A DNA stretch of 64,000 nt from Clostridia bacterium (lineage in GTDB: Bacteria > Bacillota > Clostridia > Christensenellales > Borkfalkiaceae), in contig CAAFMS010000011.1 in assembly GCA_900764105.1 (NCBI GenBank), forward strand, positions 14,972 through 78,971. The letters are read 5' to 3'. Below are positions 43,726 through 51,962 of the stretch, one piece after another (position 1 is the stretch's first letter; every line of letters starts with the position of its first letter). The translations under genes and the position numbers were made by a program. A model generated the notes under the pieces. That model was not told where the DNA came from and did no database searches. It worked only from the letters and a program-made list of their open reading frames with translations.

Positions 43726-46700
43726 ATGAAAAAGAAGACCGTTCTTTCGATTTTTGCCGCCGTCGCGAGTCTTTGCCTTCTGATAGGCTTATCGTTTGCG
43801 ACGCATACAGCGGCTTTTGCTGCCGACGAGGCTATAACTTTCGATTCGGGCGCGGCTATCAGAATAGACCCGTCCCGAGAGAACAACACGAGCGGAATAC
43901 GCTTTTCCGCAAACGTTCCGTCGTCTCTTGCCGAAAAGGAAGTGGGAATGATAGTCGTCCCCGCGTATATTCTGGACAAAGTAAACGATAACTACGCCGA
44001 GTATTTTGAAAGTCGCGGCGTTGCCCTTTCGGAAATATCGACCGTTTTTAACGCGGAGCAAAAACAGAGCGGCAACGTCAAAGGTTCGATAGTCGGGATA
44101 AGGGACGAAAACTTCAATCTCGAATATCAGGCAGTTTGCTATTATAAAGAGGGAGACAGGTACGTTTATTCCGCAAAAAGCGATAAGAGAAGCATCGCCT
44201 TCGTAGCGGATAAATCTTACGCGAACTTAACGGGTGAAAGCGACGCGGCGAAAAGAGCCGAGGTTATAAGAATTATCGCTAAATCGGTCGAAACATCGCT
44301 CGACGCGTATATGTACGAGGGGCAGAAATTAAACCTTGCGGAACAGTTAAGTCGGCTTGAAAAGGGCGGCGTAACTCTCGCGGGCGACGGCTCGGTTTTA
44401 AGCGCAGACGGAAACAGCGTCACGGCGGTCGCCGTCGGCTCGGGAAGCGTTACCGTTTCGGGTTATGGCGGCGATTTGGAGGTGACTAAATCCGTAAAAT
44501 CGGTTCCCGTAACCGACGTAACCATAAAAACTCAGAGTTGGCAACAGCCTGAAAACAATATGATTCAGGTCGAGTTTAACGAGAGCGTTTTTTCGGGCGG
44601 TAATTACGTCGAGACCAAGGGCGTAGTCGTGGACTACGGCGGTAAAAACGTAAAGGTTACGAGCATAACGGCAGGGAACGAAAGCAAGATTTGTTTTTAC
44701 GGTAAATTCCCCAAAACGGAAAACGCCGTATTTACCGTCAAGGCAGGCTCGGTGTTCTTCAAAGAGGACGCGGCGTACAGAATAACCGCCGACCGCTCGT
44801 TTGTTTGGTCGGGCAGTCAATGGTGGGGCTATAATACGATTGACTGGATTACGGCGGACTGGTCGCCCAAAGGCGGCGTTCAGGTCGTAACGACGGGCAT
44901 GTCCGACGTCCCCTATGGTAATTTAACGCTTAATAATTTAGTCGCGACCGTAAACGGAGTCGAATATTCGGGCGTATCCGCCGAATGGTATCCTTCCGCA
45001 GGCAAACTTATGTTTAACGGGCTTGAAGGAGCGGCGGCAAACGGTTTAGGTACCGTTTTAACGATAAAATCGGGTTCGGGCTTTACCCACGATAAAAACG
45101 TTTACAGAACGACCGAAGATAAATCGTTCGTTTATTCGGGAAAGGACGGCAGTTGTTGGATGTATCTTCTTGGCGAAATCGAACTCGGCGGGGTCGGTCA
45201 CAATACGGAAAAGAGAATACAGATAAAAGACGTGGATTTCGCGGGCTTTACGCAATCCGACGTTCAGTTCCAACAATATAAAGGTATTTATCAGAACGGC
45301 TCGGAAATAACCCCGAACGTCTGGTATCATTCGACCGTAAAGATTCTCGACCTCGGTTATCACGGGGTAACGGGAGCGGAAACGGGAGGTTTTTCTACCG
45401 ATTATCCCGTTGAAATCAAAGCGGGTTCGATCTTTTACGAGGATAGGAATGCCTATCGTATAAGCAAGGATTGGAACGCCGAGTGGTCGGGCGGAAAATG
45501 GATTGAGGTTATTCGCGCCGCCGTGGAGTATTCGGACGCAAATAAAGACTGGTCCGATAACGACACCTTGCAGATACGACTTCCCGAATACGGAATAAAC
45601 AATCCGGACGGCTTAATCGTAAATACGGATAATTTCAAAGCGATTGACGAGAGCGGCAACGCTATAACGGGTCTTGAGGTAAAGTATTACGAGAAAGTCG
45701 GCGGGGTTGACGGTAATAACAAAATAAGCATATCGGGGCTTGGAAAGCATATCGCGCAGGCGATAACGATAAAAGGCGGCTCTTCGGTCGTTCTTGAATA
45801 CGATGGCAAACGACTCGAACTTACAATCACCAAAGACGTAACTTTCAGATATGACGGCGAAACAATGAGATGGAATCCGATTACGGATTCCATTTCCTCT
45901 AACGGGAGATTTATAACTTTTACCGACCTTTCTCCCTCGGCGACGTTTGAAAACGAACTCGATAAATATCTCGAAGCGGGATTTACCGATTTTAACCTTA
46001 CGTTCGACGCTGCGGATCTTGCGGCGGCGATCGTAGACGGCAAACTCGTCGTTACCGACAACCTTAAAACCGCAATAACAACGCTTAAAAACGCGGGCGT
46101 TAAAATTTATATCAGAAATCAAACGGACGGCGGCGATTTTTTCGGGAATATCGCGGGAGAGTTCAACGAGGGGTGGGCTGAAGGCGTGTTCGGGTTTTAT
46201 TTTAACGACGAGCCGACGGCGGGCGAATTTTCCGCCCTTACGACTCTCGTCGAGTTTTTCAATACGAACTATGCGAAAAGCGGCAAACTTTTTCATATCA
46301 ATCTTTTTCCGAGTTACGCCGATAAGACGAATTTCGGTGTGAAGAGAAAAGGTGTTACGAGTTTAACTACGACTTATTATTCGTGGGAAGAGTATGTGGA
46401 TAACTATATAAATACGGTACTAAATCAAGTAAAAGGTAAAAAAACGCTGTGTATAGATTGTTATCCGTTCGGTAAAAGTACCGCGGCGTTTGATAACGGC
46501 GTTTACATAAAAGACCTGTCGTATATCGCAAACAAAGTGAAAACGCTTAACGCGAGCGGACGTGACGTTACCATGGGTATGTGCGTGCAGGCTTTTAAAG
46601 AGGGAGCCGAATATTCGTTGCCGACGACTTATAAGGAAATTTCTTTTCAATTATTAACGGGAATGACCGTCGGCGCAGAACTTTTCGAATACTTCGGCTA

Positions 46701-47172
46701 CGGAAACGCTGTCGGCGACGGCTTTGAGATTTATGGATTTGCGGGAGACGATAAGGCTTACGAGGCGGTAAAAACCGCAAACGAAAGGTATTTGTATCTT
46801 GCCGAAGTTCTCGGAGCGTACGAGTGGCAGGGGCTTTCTTATTTCGCTAAAAGCGGCAGTAGCCTTTCCAAACTTAGCGAAGAAACTACGCTCGGAAGCG
46901 GTAAATGCGGCGCGCTTACGTCTTTTTCGGCAACCGAAAATACCCTTTGCGGCTATTACGGCGGGGAGCAGGGCGACGGGTATATGATAACGAATTACTC
47001 TGATCCTAAAAACGGAAGCAAGAGCGTGGTAACGTTAGAATTTTCGGAAGGGTCTTACGTTCTCGTATACGGCGCGAACGGAGCGAAAACGATAAAAAAT
47101 ATCGTAAACGGTACGGTTACGATAGAAATAGAAGCGGGCGAAGGGATTTTTGCGGCCGTCAGAGGAGTATAA
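43726..47172 (+). CDS. Secreted multi-domain protein with C-terminal TIM barrel
   Basis: The 1148-aa protein has a Sec signal peptide (cleavage after HTAAFA, about residue 32). Residues about 35-220 form a surface-protein-like domain, followed by an Ig-like segment. Three to four beta modules share the pattern VxIKAGSIFYxxxxAYRIxxD with the preceding lipoprotein. From about residue 720 to the end lies the same barrel as in the 34452 lipoprotein, with GFYFNDEPTAGEFSALTTLV and FHINLFPSYADKTNFG. A glycoside hydrolase with binding modules is the best reading; the family is not recognised. AAGGAGGG precedes the ATG. Confidence 0.75.
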   Translation: MKKKTVLSIFAAVASLCLLIGLSFATHTAAFAADEAITFDSGAAIRIDPSRENNTSGIRFSANVPSSLAEKEVGMIVVPAYILDKVNDNYAEYFESRGVALSEISTVFNAEQKQSGNVKGSIVGIRDENFNLEYQAVCYYKEGDRYVYSAKSDKRSIAFVADKSYANLTGESDAAKRAEVIRIIAKSVETSLDAYMYEGQKLNLAEQLSRLEKGGVTLAGDGSVLSADGNSVTAVAVGSGSVTVSGYGGDLEVTKSVKSVPVTDVTIKTQSWQQPENNMIQVEFNESVFSGGNYVETKGVVVDYGGKNVKVTSITAGNESKICFYGKFPKTENAVFTVKAGSVFFKEDAAYRITADRSFVWSGSQWWGYNTIDWITADWSPKGGVQVVTTGMSDVPYGNLTLNNLVATVNGVEYSGVSAEWYPSAGKLMFNGLEGAAANGLGTVLTIKSGSGFTHDKNVYRTTEDKSFVYSGKDGSCWMYLLGEIELGGVGHNTEKRIQIKDVDFAGFTQSDVQFQQYKGIYQNGSEITPNVWYHSTVKILDLGYHGVTGAETGGFSTDYPVEIKAGSIFYEDRNAYRISKDWNAEWSGGKWIEVIRAAVEYSDANKDWSDNDTLQIRLPEYGINNPDGLIVNTDNFKAIDESGNAITGLEVKYYEKVGGVDGNNKISISGLGKHIAQAITIKGGSSVVLEYDGKRLELTITKDVTFRYDGETMRWNPITDSISSNGRFITFTDLSPSATFENELDKYLEAGFTDFNLTFDAADLAAAIVDGKLVVTDNLKTAITTLKNAGVKIYIRNQTDGGDFFGNIAGEFNEGWAEGVFGFYFNDEPTAGEFSALTTLVEFFNTNYAKSGKLFHINLFPSYADKTNFGVKRKGVTSLTTTYYSWEEYVDNYINTVLNQVKGKKTLCIDCYPFGKSTAAFDNGVYIKDLSYIANKVKTLNASGRDVTMGMCVQAFKEGAEYSLPTTYKEISFQLLTGMTVGAELFEYFGYGNAVGDGFEIYGFAGDDKAYEAVKTANERYLYLAEVLGAYEWQGLSYFAKSGSSLSKLSEETTLGSGKCGALTSFSATENTLCGYYGGEQGDGYMITNYSDPKNGSKSVVTLEFSEGSYVLVYGANGAKTIKNIVNGTVTIEIEAGEGIFAAVRGV

Positions 47173-47176
47173 CGTT

Positions 47177-48307
47177 ATGAAGATTCTAAAAAAAATTCTC
47201 GCCGTTTTTGCGGCGGCGATAAGCGTGTTTTCCGTTGTCGCTTGCTCTGAAAACGGCAATGCGGGCGGGACGGAAAGCGTAGGGAGTACGGATAAAATGA
47301 TAATAACGGCGACAAGTCCGTCGGACGGAAAAAACGTTTGCATAGCAAACAAGACCGTGAAAGAGATTTACGTCGATTACTTCGTCGGGAAAAGCGACGA
47401 GTTATCCGACGGAACGGATAAATTCAAAGGAGACCCCGTCGTTTTAAAATGGGCGGCGAAACCCGCATACGAAAATTATACCGTCACTATATCTTTATCC
47501 GCCGATTTAAAAGACGGAAAATCGTACGAAACGGTTGAGCCTTCGCTTGTTTTGACCGACCTTTTCGTCGGAGAAACGTATTTCTGGCAGGTATCGTCCG
47601 AGGTTGACGGGAAAACCGTAAAGTCCGATTTGTTTACGTTTAAAACGGACGCCTCGCCGCGAACGATTTTTCTCGACGGGGTTTCAAATACTCGCGATAT
47701 AGGCGGCTATAAGTCGATTAACGGCAAAAAACTCAAACAAGGTATGATTTACCGCGGAGGAAGCCCCGACGACATAACTAAGGACGGGCTTTCGGCGGCG
47801 AGCAAAATTTACGGTATAAAAACGCAACTCGATTTAAGAACGGAAAGCGAAGCCGAAAGGGGTTGCTCGTTCGGGGCGACCGTCAATTATATAAATATAT
47901 CGGGAGCATATTATATCGGCGGCAAAACGGGTTTGGATTTCGAAGAGAATAAAACCGTAATAGCGAACGAACTCAGAGTTTTTACGGAAGAGAAGAATTA
48001 TCCCGTATATTTTCATTGCGCGCTCGGCAGAGACAGAACGGGTACGCTTGCAATGCTCATAGAGGGGCTTTGCGGCGTAAGCGAAAGGGATATCAGGCTC
48101 GATTACGAATTGTCCGCTTTGTCCGTATCGGGTACGAAAGATAAAAATAAAATATCGTATATGATAAACAATCTGTTCAAACCCACGATAGAATACATAA
48201 AGGGTTTCGGCGACGGTTCGTTGCAGTCCGGTTGCGAAAACTATCTGCTGACCTTAGGACTTACAAAAGCCGAAATAAACAAAATAATCGAAATTATGGT
48301 CGTCTGA
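47177..48307 (+). CDS. Lipoprotein tyrosine phosphatase-like protein
   Basis: The 376-aa product has a lipobox VVAC (Cys23), an N-terminal fibronectin-like domain (to about 155) and a tyrosine-phosphatase-like domain. The P-loop HCALGRDRTG carries the nucleophile Cys281 and its arginine (CX5R), and FLDGVSNTRDIGGYKSINGK marks the domain start. The family includes bacterial protein-tyrosine and phosphoinositide phosphatases. An extracytoplasmic phosphatase inside a sugar-utilisation locus is unusual; a phosphorylated glycan is one possible substrate. The ATG at 47177 follows AGAGGAG and lies four bases past the previous stop. Confidence 0.8.
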   Translation: MKILKKILAVFAAAISVFSVVACSENGNAGGTESVGSTDKMIITATSPSDGKNVCIANKTVKEIYVDYFVGKSDELSDGTDKFKGDPVVLKWAAKPAYENYTVTISLSADLKDGKSYETVEPSLVLTDLFVGETYFWQVSSEVDGKTVKSDLFTFKTDASPRTIFLDGVSNTRDIGGYKSINGKKLKQGMIYRGGSPDDITKDGLSAASKIYGIKTQLDLRTESEAERGCSFGATVNYINISGAYYIGGKTGLDFEENKTVIANELRVFTEEKNYPVYFHCALGRDRTGTLAMLIEGLCGVSERDIRLDYELSALSVSGTKDKNKISYMINNLFKPTIEYIKGFGDGSLQSGCENYLLTLGLTKAEINKIIEIMVV

Positions 48308-48415
48308 CGTATTGGCGAAGAGACGTGAGTTTGTTTTTAAGAGTCGAGGCAGCCGACTTTTCGGAAAGAAAAGCAAAGGCGTAAAAATTAAGCGGACGAC
48401 GGGGGCGGAACTCGT

Positions 48416-49282
48416 TTACAGATCGGGAGGAATGGGTTCCCCGTCGTCGTTTAACAAAATATAGTCTTTCTGATGGGTCTGCGCGTACACCGACGGCGGT
48501 ATTCCCGTCAATTTCTTAAACGACGCGGAAAAGGCGTACGCCGTACTGTAACCGAGTTTTTGCGCGATTGTGTCGAGCGTGTAATCGGTATTAGTCAGCA
48601 TCGTTTTGGCGTACAGCATTTTTTCTATATGGAAATATTCAAACAGAGATTGTCCCGTTTCCTCTAAAAAACGCCTGTTTGCGTGGTGGTAAGAATATCC
48701 CGTGACGGCTATCAGTTCCTTTAAAGTAAGAGATAAATTGTCATTGTCGGAAATCAGACTTATCATGTCGGAAACGAGTTTCCCGTAATTCGACGCCTTT
48801 TTATCTTCGCCCGTCGCGTCGTTTATCAATATTTTTAATATGGGAAAAACAAGCGTTAAAACGGAATCTTCGTTCCGTTTTTTTGTTTTACTTAAAATGT
48901 AGTTTGCCTCGCGGATTATTTCGTCCGCTTCCGTCGGAGAGAGAAGAATTGCGGGGTTATGCGACGAAAGGAGTTTTTCGTATATGTCCAAAGAGAAAAT
49001 GCTCATAATCTGTTTGAGATAGTCCTCTTTTATAGAGATATTTATATGGCTGCAACCTTTTTCCTTTTCCGCGATTATCGAATGACAGTCGCTCGGTCTT
49101 ATTATGCACAGCGTCCTCGGCTTCAACTTCACCGTTTCCCCGTTTATATTATGGGTGTAATTTCCCGAAACGGTAAGCATAAATTCCCAGAAGTCGCTAT
49201 GGGTGTGCATATATTTGTACGAGCCGTACTTTATGTGAAAACCTATTCGATTGTATTTTTTTGAAATGCCGAAAACGTACAT
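48416..49282 (-). CDS. AraC-family regulator of the carbohydrate locus (2)
   Basis: The 288-aa regulator has a cupin-type sensor (MHTHSDFWEFMLTVSGNYTH near residue 25) and a C-terminal AraC helix-turn-helix (TLDTIAQKLGYSTAYAFSAS). GAGGAG lies before the ATG. It is divergent from a solute-binding-protein gene that is now truncated, so its target operon has been destroyed at 49.66 kb. It is convergent with the phosphatase gene; only a weak hairpin (about 48340-48362) lies between them. Confidence 0.87.
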   Translation of the reverse strand: MYVFGISKKYNRIGFHIKYGSYKYMHTHSDFWEFMLTVSGNYTHNINGETVKLKPRTLCIIRPSDCHSIIAEKEKGCSHINISIKEDYLKQIMSIFSLDIYEKLLSSHNPAILLSPTEADEIIREANYILSKTKKRNEDSVLTLVFPILKILINDATGEDKKASNYGKLVSDMISLISDNDNLSLTLKELIAVTGYSYHHANRRFLEETGQSLFEYFHIEKMLYAKTMLTNTDYTLDTIAQKLGYSTAYAFSASFKKLTGIPPSVYAQTHQKDYILLNDDGEPIPPDL

Positions 49283-49311
49283 AACCGCTCCTCTTCTATT
49301 TCGGTATTCAG

Positions 49312-49340
49312 AGTATACGCTTTGCAGAAAATTTTGTCAA
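49312..49340 (-). promoter_or_regulatory. Promoter of AraC gene 2
   Basis: TTGACA, 17 bases, TATACT on the minus strand, about 30 bases before the ATG. Confidence 0.75.
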
Positions 49341-49396
49341 GCAACATTTGGATATTAAAATGCAACAAATAGATATAAAAATGTCAACTTTTAGTA

Positions 49397-49425
49397 TGGA
49401 CATTGCATAACGGCGGCGTTATAAT
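49397..49425 (+). promoter_or_regulatory. Promoter now driving the truncated lipoprotein and AAA gene
   Basis: TGGACA, 17 bases, TATAAT. It originally served the solute-binding-protein gene at 49485. After the rearrangement it reads into the MIT-AAA and protease genes, which have no other visible promoter. Confidence 0.65.
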
Positions 49426-49484
49426 GTATACATAGAACAAGGGGGAATAGTCTCTTCCCCTTTGAAAACGGAGGAATTAACACT

Positions 49485-49673
49485 ATGAAAAATTTTGCAA
49501 AGAAGTTTTTAACTCTTACGATTGCCGTGGCGATGCTTTCGGGAATGACCGCCTGCGGCGGCGTTACGGGAGGTCCTGCCGAAAGCAACGACGGACCGAA
49601 AGAATCCGTAAACGCCGAAATGGTACAACTCAACGTTTATAACTACGACGGCGGATATGAACAATCAACCTAA
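49485..49673 (+). pseudogene. Truncated solute-binding lipoprotein
   Basis: Only the first 55 or so residues of an ABC solute-binding protein remain: signal peptide, lipobox MTAC (Cys24), Gly/Glu-rich linker and the first strand VQLNVYNYDGGY. The frame then runs into unrelated sequence and stops. GGAGG lies before the ATG. The break near 49655 coincides with the start of the AAA ATPase gene and marks a rearrangement junction. Confidence 0.75.
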
Positions 49674-50796
49674 AATCGAAGCGTATAAAAGCTTCTATCA
49701 ACAAGCAAAAGATTATTATAATCAAGGGGATATTTCTGCCGCAAGGGATACGTTTTTGAAGGCAGCGGAACTCGCTAACGATATTTCTGTTCACGCGACT
49801 TCTTACGACGTGAAAATGGAATACCATAAACTCGCCGTTAAAATCGTTGAGTTTGTCAAAAAAGAGTGCGTACATAAAAAGGCGATTACCGAAGCCGTTC
49901 CCGAAGAAACGCCCGAAATGGTTAAACCGTCTTTCAAACCGCAAGAAAAGACCGATGGCGACAACAAAATCACCTTTGCCGACGTTGCCGGGCTTGACGA
50001 CGTAAAGGAGCAAATCCGTTTCAAGGTGTTATCGCCTATGCAGCGTCCCGAACTTGCCGAAAAATATAAGATAAAAGCCGGCGGTAAAATTCTTTTGTAT
50101 GGTCCTCCGGGAACGGGCAAGACGTTTATCGCTCGCGCAATCGCCGGCGAAGTTGAGGCGGAGTTTTTTGCCGTAAACTGCCAAGACCTTATATCCAAAT
50201 ATATGGGCGATAGCAGTAAGCAACTCGACAGCCTTTTTACCGAAGCCGAAAAGCACGATAAGGCGATAATTTTCTTTGACGAATTTGATTCCGTGGCAAG
50301 TAAACGAGGGGACGGAACAAGCGGAGTTAATGCCGAAATGGCGCGTTTTGTGGCAACGTTTCTTACCAAAGTTGACGGGTTCAAGCCGTCGGCAAACAAA
50401 ATGTTGTTGCTTATCGCTGCCACTAACCGCCCGTGGGCATTAGACAGCGCAATGCTGCGCGGTGGAAGATTCGACACGCAGATTTACGTCGGAGTTCCCG
50501 ATCAGGCGGCGCGAGAGTTTCTTGTTCATAAAGTGCTTGACGGTATCGAGCGCGACGAAGAAGTTGATTTATCCAAACTCGCGTGGGCATTAGAAGGTTA
50601 CGGCGGCGGAGATGTTACGGCTATTTGCGAAAGGATAAAACTTGAACCGTATAAGCGTGAAGTGTCTTCCGGCATTCCGCAAAAAATCACGAGAGAAGAT
50701 TGCAATAGAATTCTTGCAAACTCTCGCAACGTAATTACGCAAGAAGAACTCGACAAGTTTACCGCATACCGAAGCGGAACATATAGCGGAGAGTAA
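49657..50796 (+). CDS. Vps4-like AAA ATPase with MIT-like N-terminal domain
   Basis: The 379-aa protein begins with a three-helix segment (residues about 6-75) with the spacing of MIT domains: AAELAND at the end of helix 2 and KMEYHKLAVKIVEFVKK in helix 3. The AAA module is of the meiotic (Vps4/katanin) type: FADVAGLDDVKEQI, Walker A GPPGTGKT at about 149-156, pore-loop region DLISKYMGDSSKQLDSLF, Walker B IIFFDEFDS at about 202-210, and ATNRPWALDSAMLRGGRFD. Vps4 disassembles ESCRT-III polymers. An ESCRT-III-like gene lies 21 kb away in this window. There is no own promoter, and the ribosome binding site is poor. The start abuts a rearrangement junction, so a few N-terminal residues may be missing. 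Confidence 0.8.
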   Translation: MNNQPKIEAYKSFYQQAKDYYNQGDISAARDTFLKAAELANDISVHATSYDVKMEYHKLAVKIVEFVKKECVHKKAITEAVPEETPEMVKPSFKPQEKTDGDNKITFADVAGLDDVKEQIRFKVLSPMQRPELAEKYKIKAGGKILLYGPPGTGKTFIARAIAGEVEAEFFAVNCQDLISKYMGDSSKQLDSLFTEAEKHDKAIIFFDEFDSVASKRGDGTSGVNAEMARFVATFLTKVDGFKPSANKMLLLIAATNRPWALDSAMLRGGRFDTQIYVGVPDQAAREFLVHKVLDGIERDEEVDLSKLAWALEGYGGGDVTAICERIKLEPYKREVSSGIPQKITREDCNRILANSRNVITQEELDKFTAYRSGTYSGE

Positions 50797-50805
50797 AAGT
50801 CGGCG

Positions 50806-50819
50806 TATAGGTCGATTAT
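50806..50819 (+). repeat. Dispersed motif, one-mismatch copy
   Basis: TATAGGTCGATTAT between the AAA ATPase and protease genes. Its presence inside the cargo operon shows the motif is not limited to backbone. Confidence 0.55.
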
Positions 50820-50850
50820 CGGCATATTTTGAAATGAAACGGAGATTATA

Positions 50851-51747
50851 ATGGATTACAAAGCCAAAGAGTGCGCCGTATGCGGCAGCGATAAAATCAA
50901 ACTAATATCACATAAAAACGACGGCGAAAATATTTTTTATACATATCGTTGCGAAGCTTGCGGCGAAGTGTTTTCAACCGAAAGCAAATACTTAAAGCAA
51001 CAGGAAAAGTTGAAAAAACAAGCCGAAAAAGAGGCTGCAAGGCAAGCTGCAAAACAAGCAAAAGAAGCCGCCTTAAAGTTGGCAAGCGAAGAAGAAACCG
51101 AGCAGGAAAACAACGTGCCGCTTTCCGCAACCGAAATTTTCAAGAAGAACAGAAAATTTGTGGTTGAAATTCAAGCGGATTTCGGTTTGGTTTCATCTCG
51201 CGGAACGGGAATAATTATCGGCGACGGTTATATATTGTCTAATGCTCACGTCGTATTTGATAAGAAAAGCGACCGCGGAGTTGCGTATGCCGCTAATGAA
51301 ATTTTGTGTAAGGACGCGTCGCAAAACGTATACGAATTAGACCTTATCTATGCCGATATAAAGAGGGATATGGTGCTGTTGCATTCCGATGAGTTGTCCG
51401 CGGACGGCGTTACTTTTTGCGCAAAAGAAGTGGAGACTGGCGAAAAGATTTACGCCATAGGCAACAGTAAGGGGCAAGGTATTTGTATTCTTGACGGAAT
51501 AGTCAGCGACAGCGAGCGGCTTATCGGTAGCGATAAATTCATTATGTTTTCCGTACCGATTGTTCATGGTAATTCGGGCGGGCCTGTGTTTAACGGTAAC
51601 GGCGAAGTTATAGGTATAGCGACGTTAGGCAGAGAGGACGCTTTGGCGATGAATTATGCTATTCCCGTTTCCGCCGTTAGAGATTTTATAGAAAAAGCAA
51701 AAGATAAAGAAGAAGTCGAGGTGGCATTGAAAACCGATGTGATATAA
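50851..51747 (+). CDS. Zinc-ribbon trypsin-like serine protease
   Basis: The 298-aa protein combines an N-terminal zinc ribbon (Cys8, Cys11, Cys34, Cys37), a Lys/Ala/Glu-rich helix (about 46-85) and an S1-type protease domain. The catalytic triad is His133 (SNAHVV), Asp173 (KRDMVLL) and Ser242 (HGNSGGPV). There is no signal peptide, so it should act in the cytoplasm, unlike DegP. It is the next gene after the MIT-AAA ATPase, on the same strand, with a terminator after it. The pair may form an ATP-dependent or ATPase-activated proteolytic system; this is inference from context. Confidence 0.82.
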   Translation: MDYKAKECAVCGSDKIKLISHKNDGENIFYTYRCEACGEVFSTESKYLKQQEKLKKQAEKEAARQAAKQAKEAALKLASEEETEQENNVPLSATEIFKKNRKFVVEIQADFGLVSSRGTGIIIGDGYILSNAHVVFDKKSDRGVAYAANEILCKDASQNVYELDLIYADIKRDMVLLHSDELSADGVTFCAKEVETGEKIYAIGNSKGQGICILDGIVSDSERLIGSDKFIMFSVPIVHGNSGGPVFNGNGEVIGIATLGREDALAMNYAIPVSAVRDFIEKAKDKEEVEVALKTDVI

Positions 51748-51780
51748 TTGAGTCAGTCAAAAATTGTTTAAATAAATATA

Positions 51781-51812
51781 AAAACAGGGCAGTTGATTAC
51801 GTCCTGTTTTTT
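51781..51812 (+). terminator. Terminator after the protease gene
   Basis: AAAACAGG and CCTGTTTT, followed by T residues. It separates the MIT-AAA/protease unit from the next operon. Confidence 0.7.
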
Positions 51813-51893
51813 ATCTAATATCAAAAACTCATCGGCTATGCCGGTGGGTTCTCACTATTGCTTCAATTTGGAAAAAATATTTTATTTAAATTC

Positions 51894-51935
51894 TGTCCCA
51901 AATATATTGACATTGTCCCAGATGTGTGTTATACT
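51894..51935 (+). promoter_or_regulatory. Promoter of the ATPase/subtilase operon with a direct repeat
   Basis: TTGACA (51907-51912), 17 bases, TATACT (51930-51935). TGTCCCA occurs at 51894-51900 and again at 51914-51920, two helical turns apart, on either side of the -35. This is a likely regulator-binding pair. Confidence 0.7.
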
Positions 51936-51962
51936 ATTTCTGACATCAAAGGAGACTATCTC

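Noticed and set aside
47708..47721. Near-copy of the 14-bp motif in the phosphatase gene
   Set aside because: It differs at the last base and encodes a conserved GGYKS step, so it may be coincidence; it is not counted among the exact copies.
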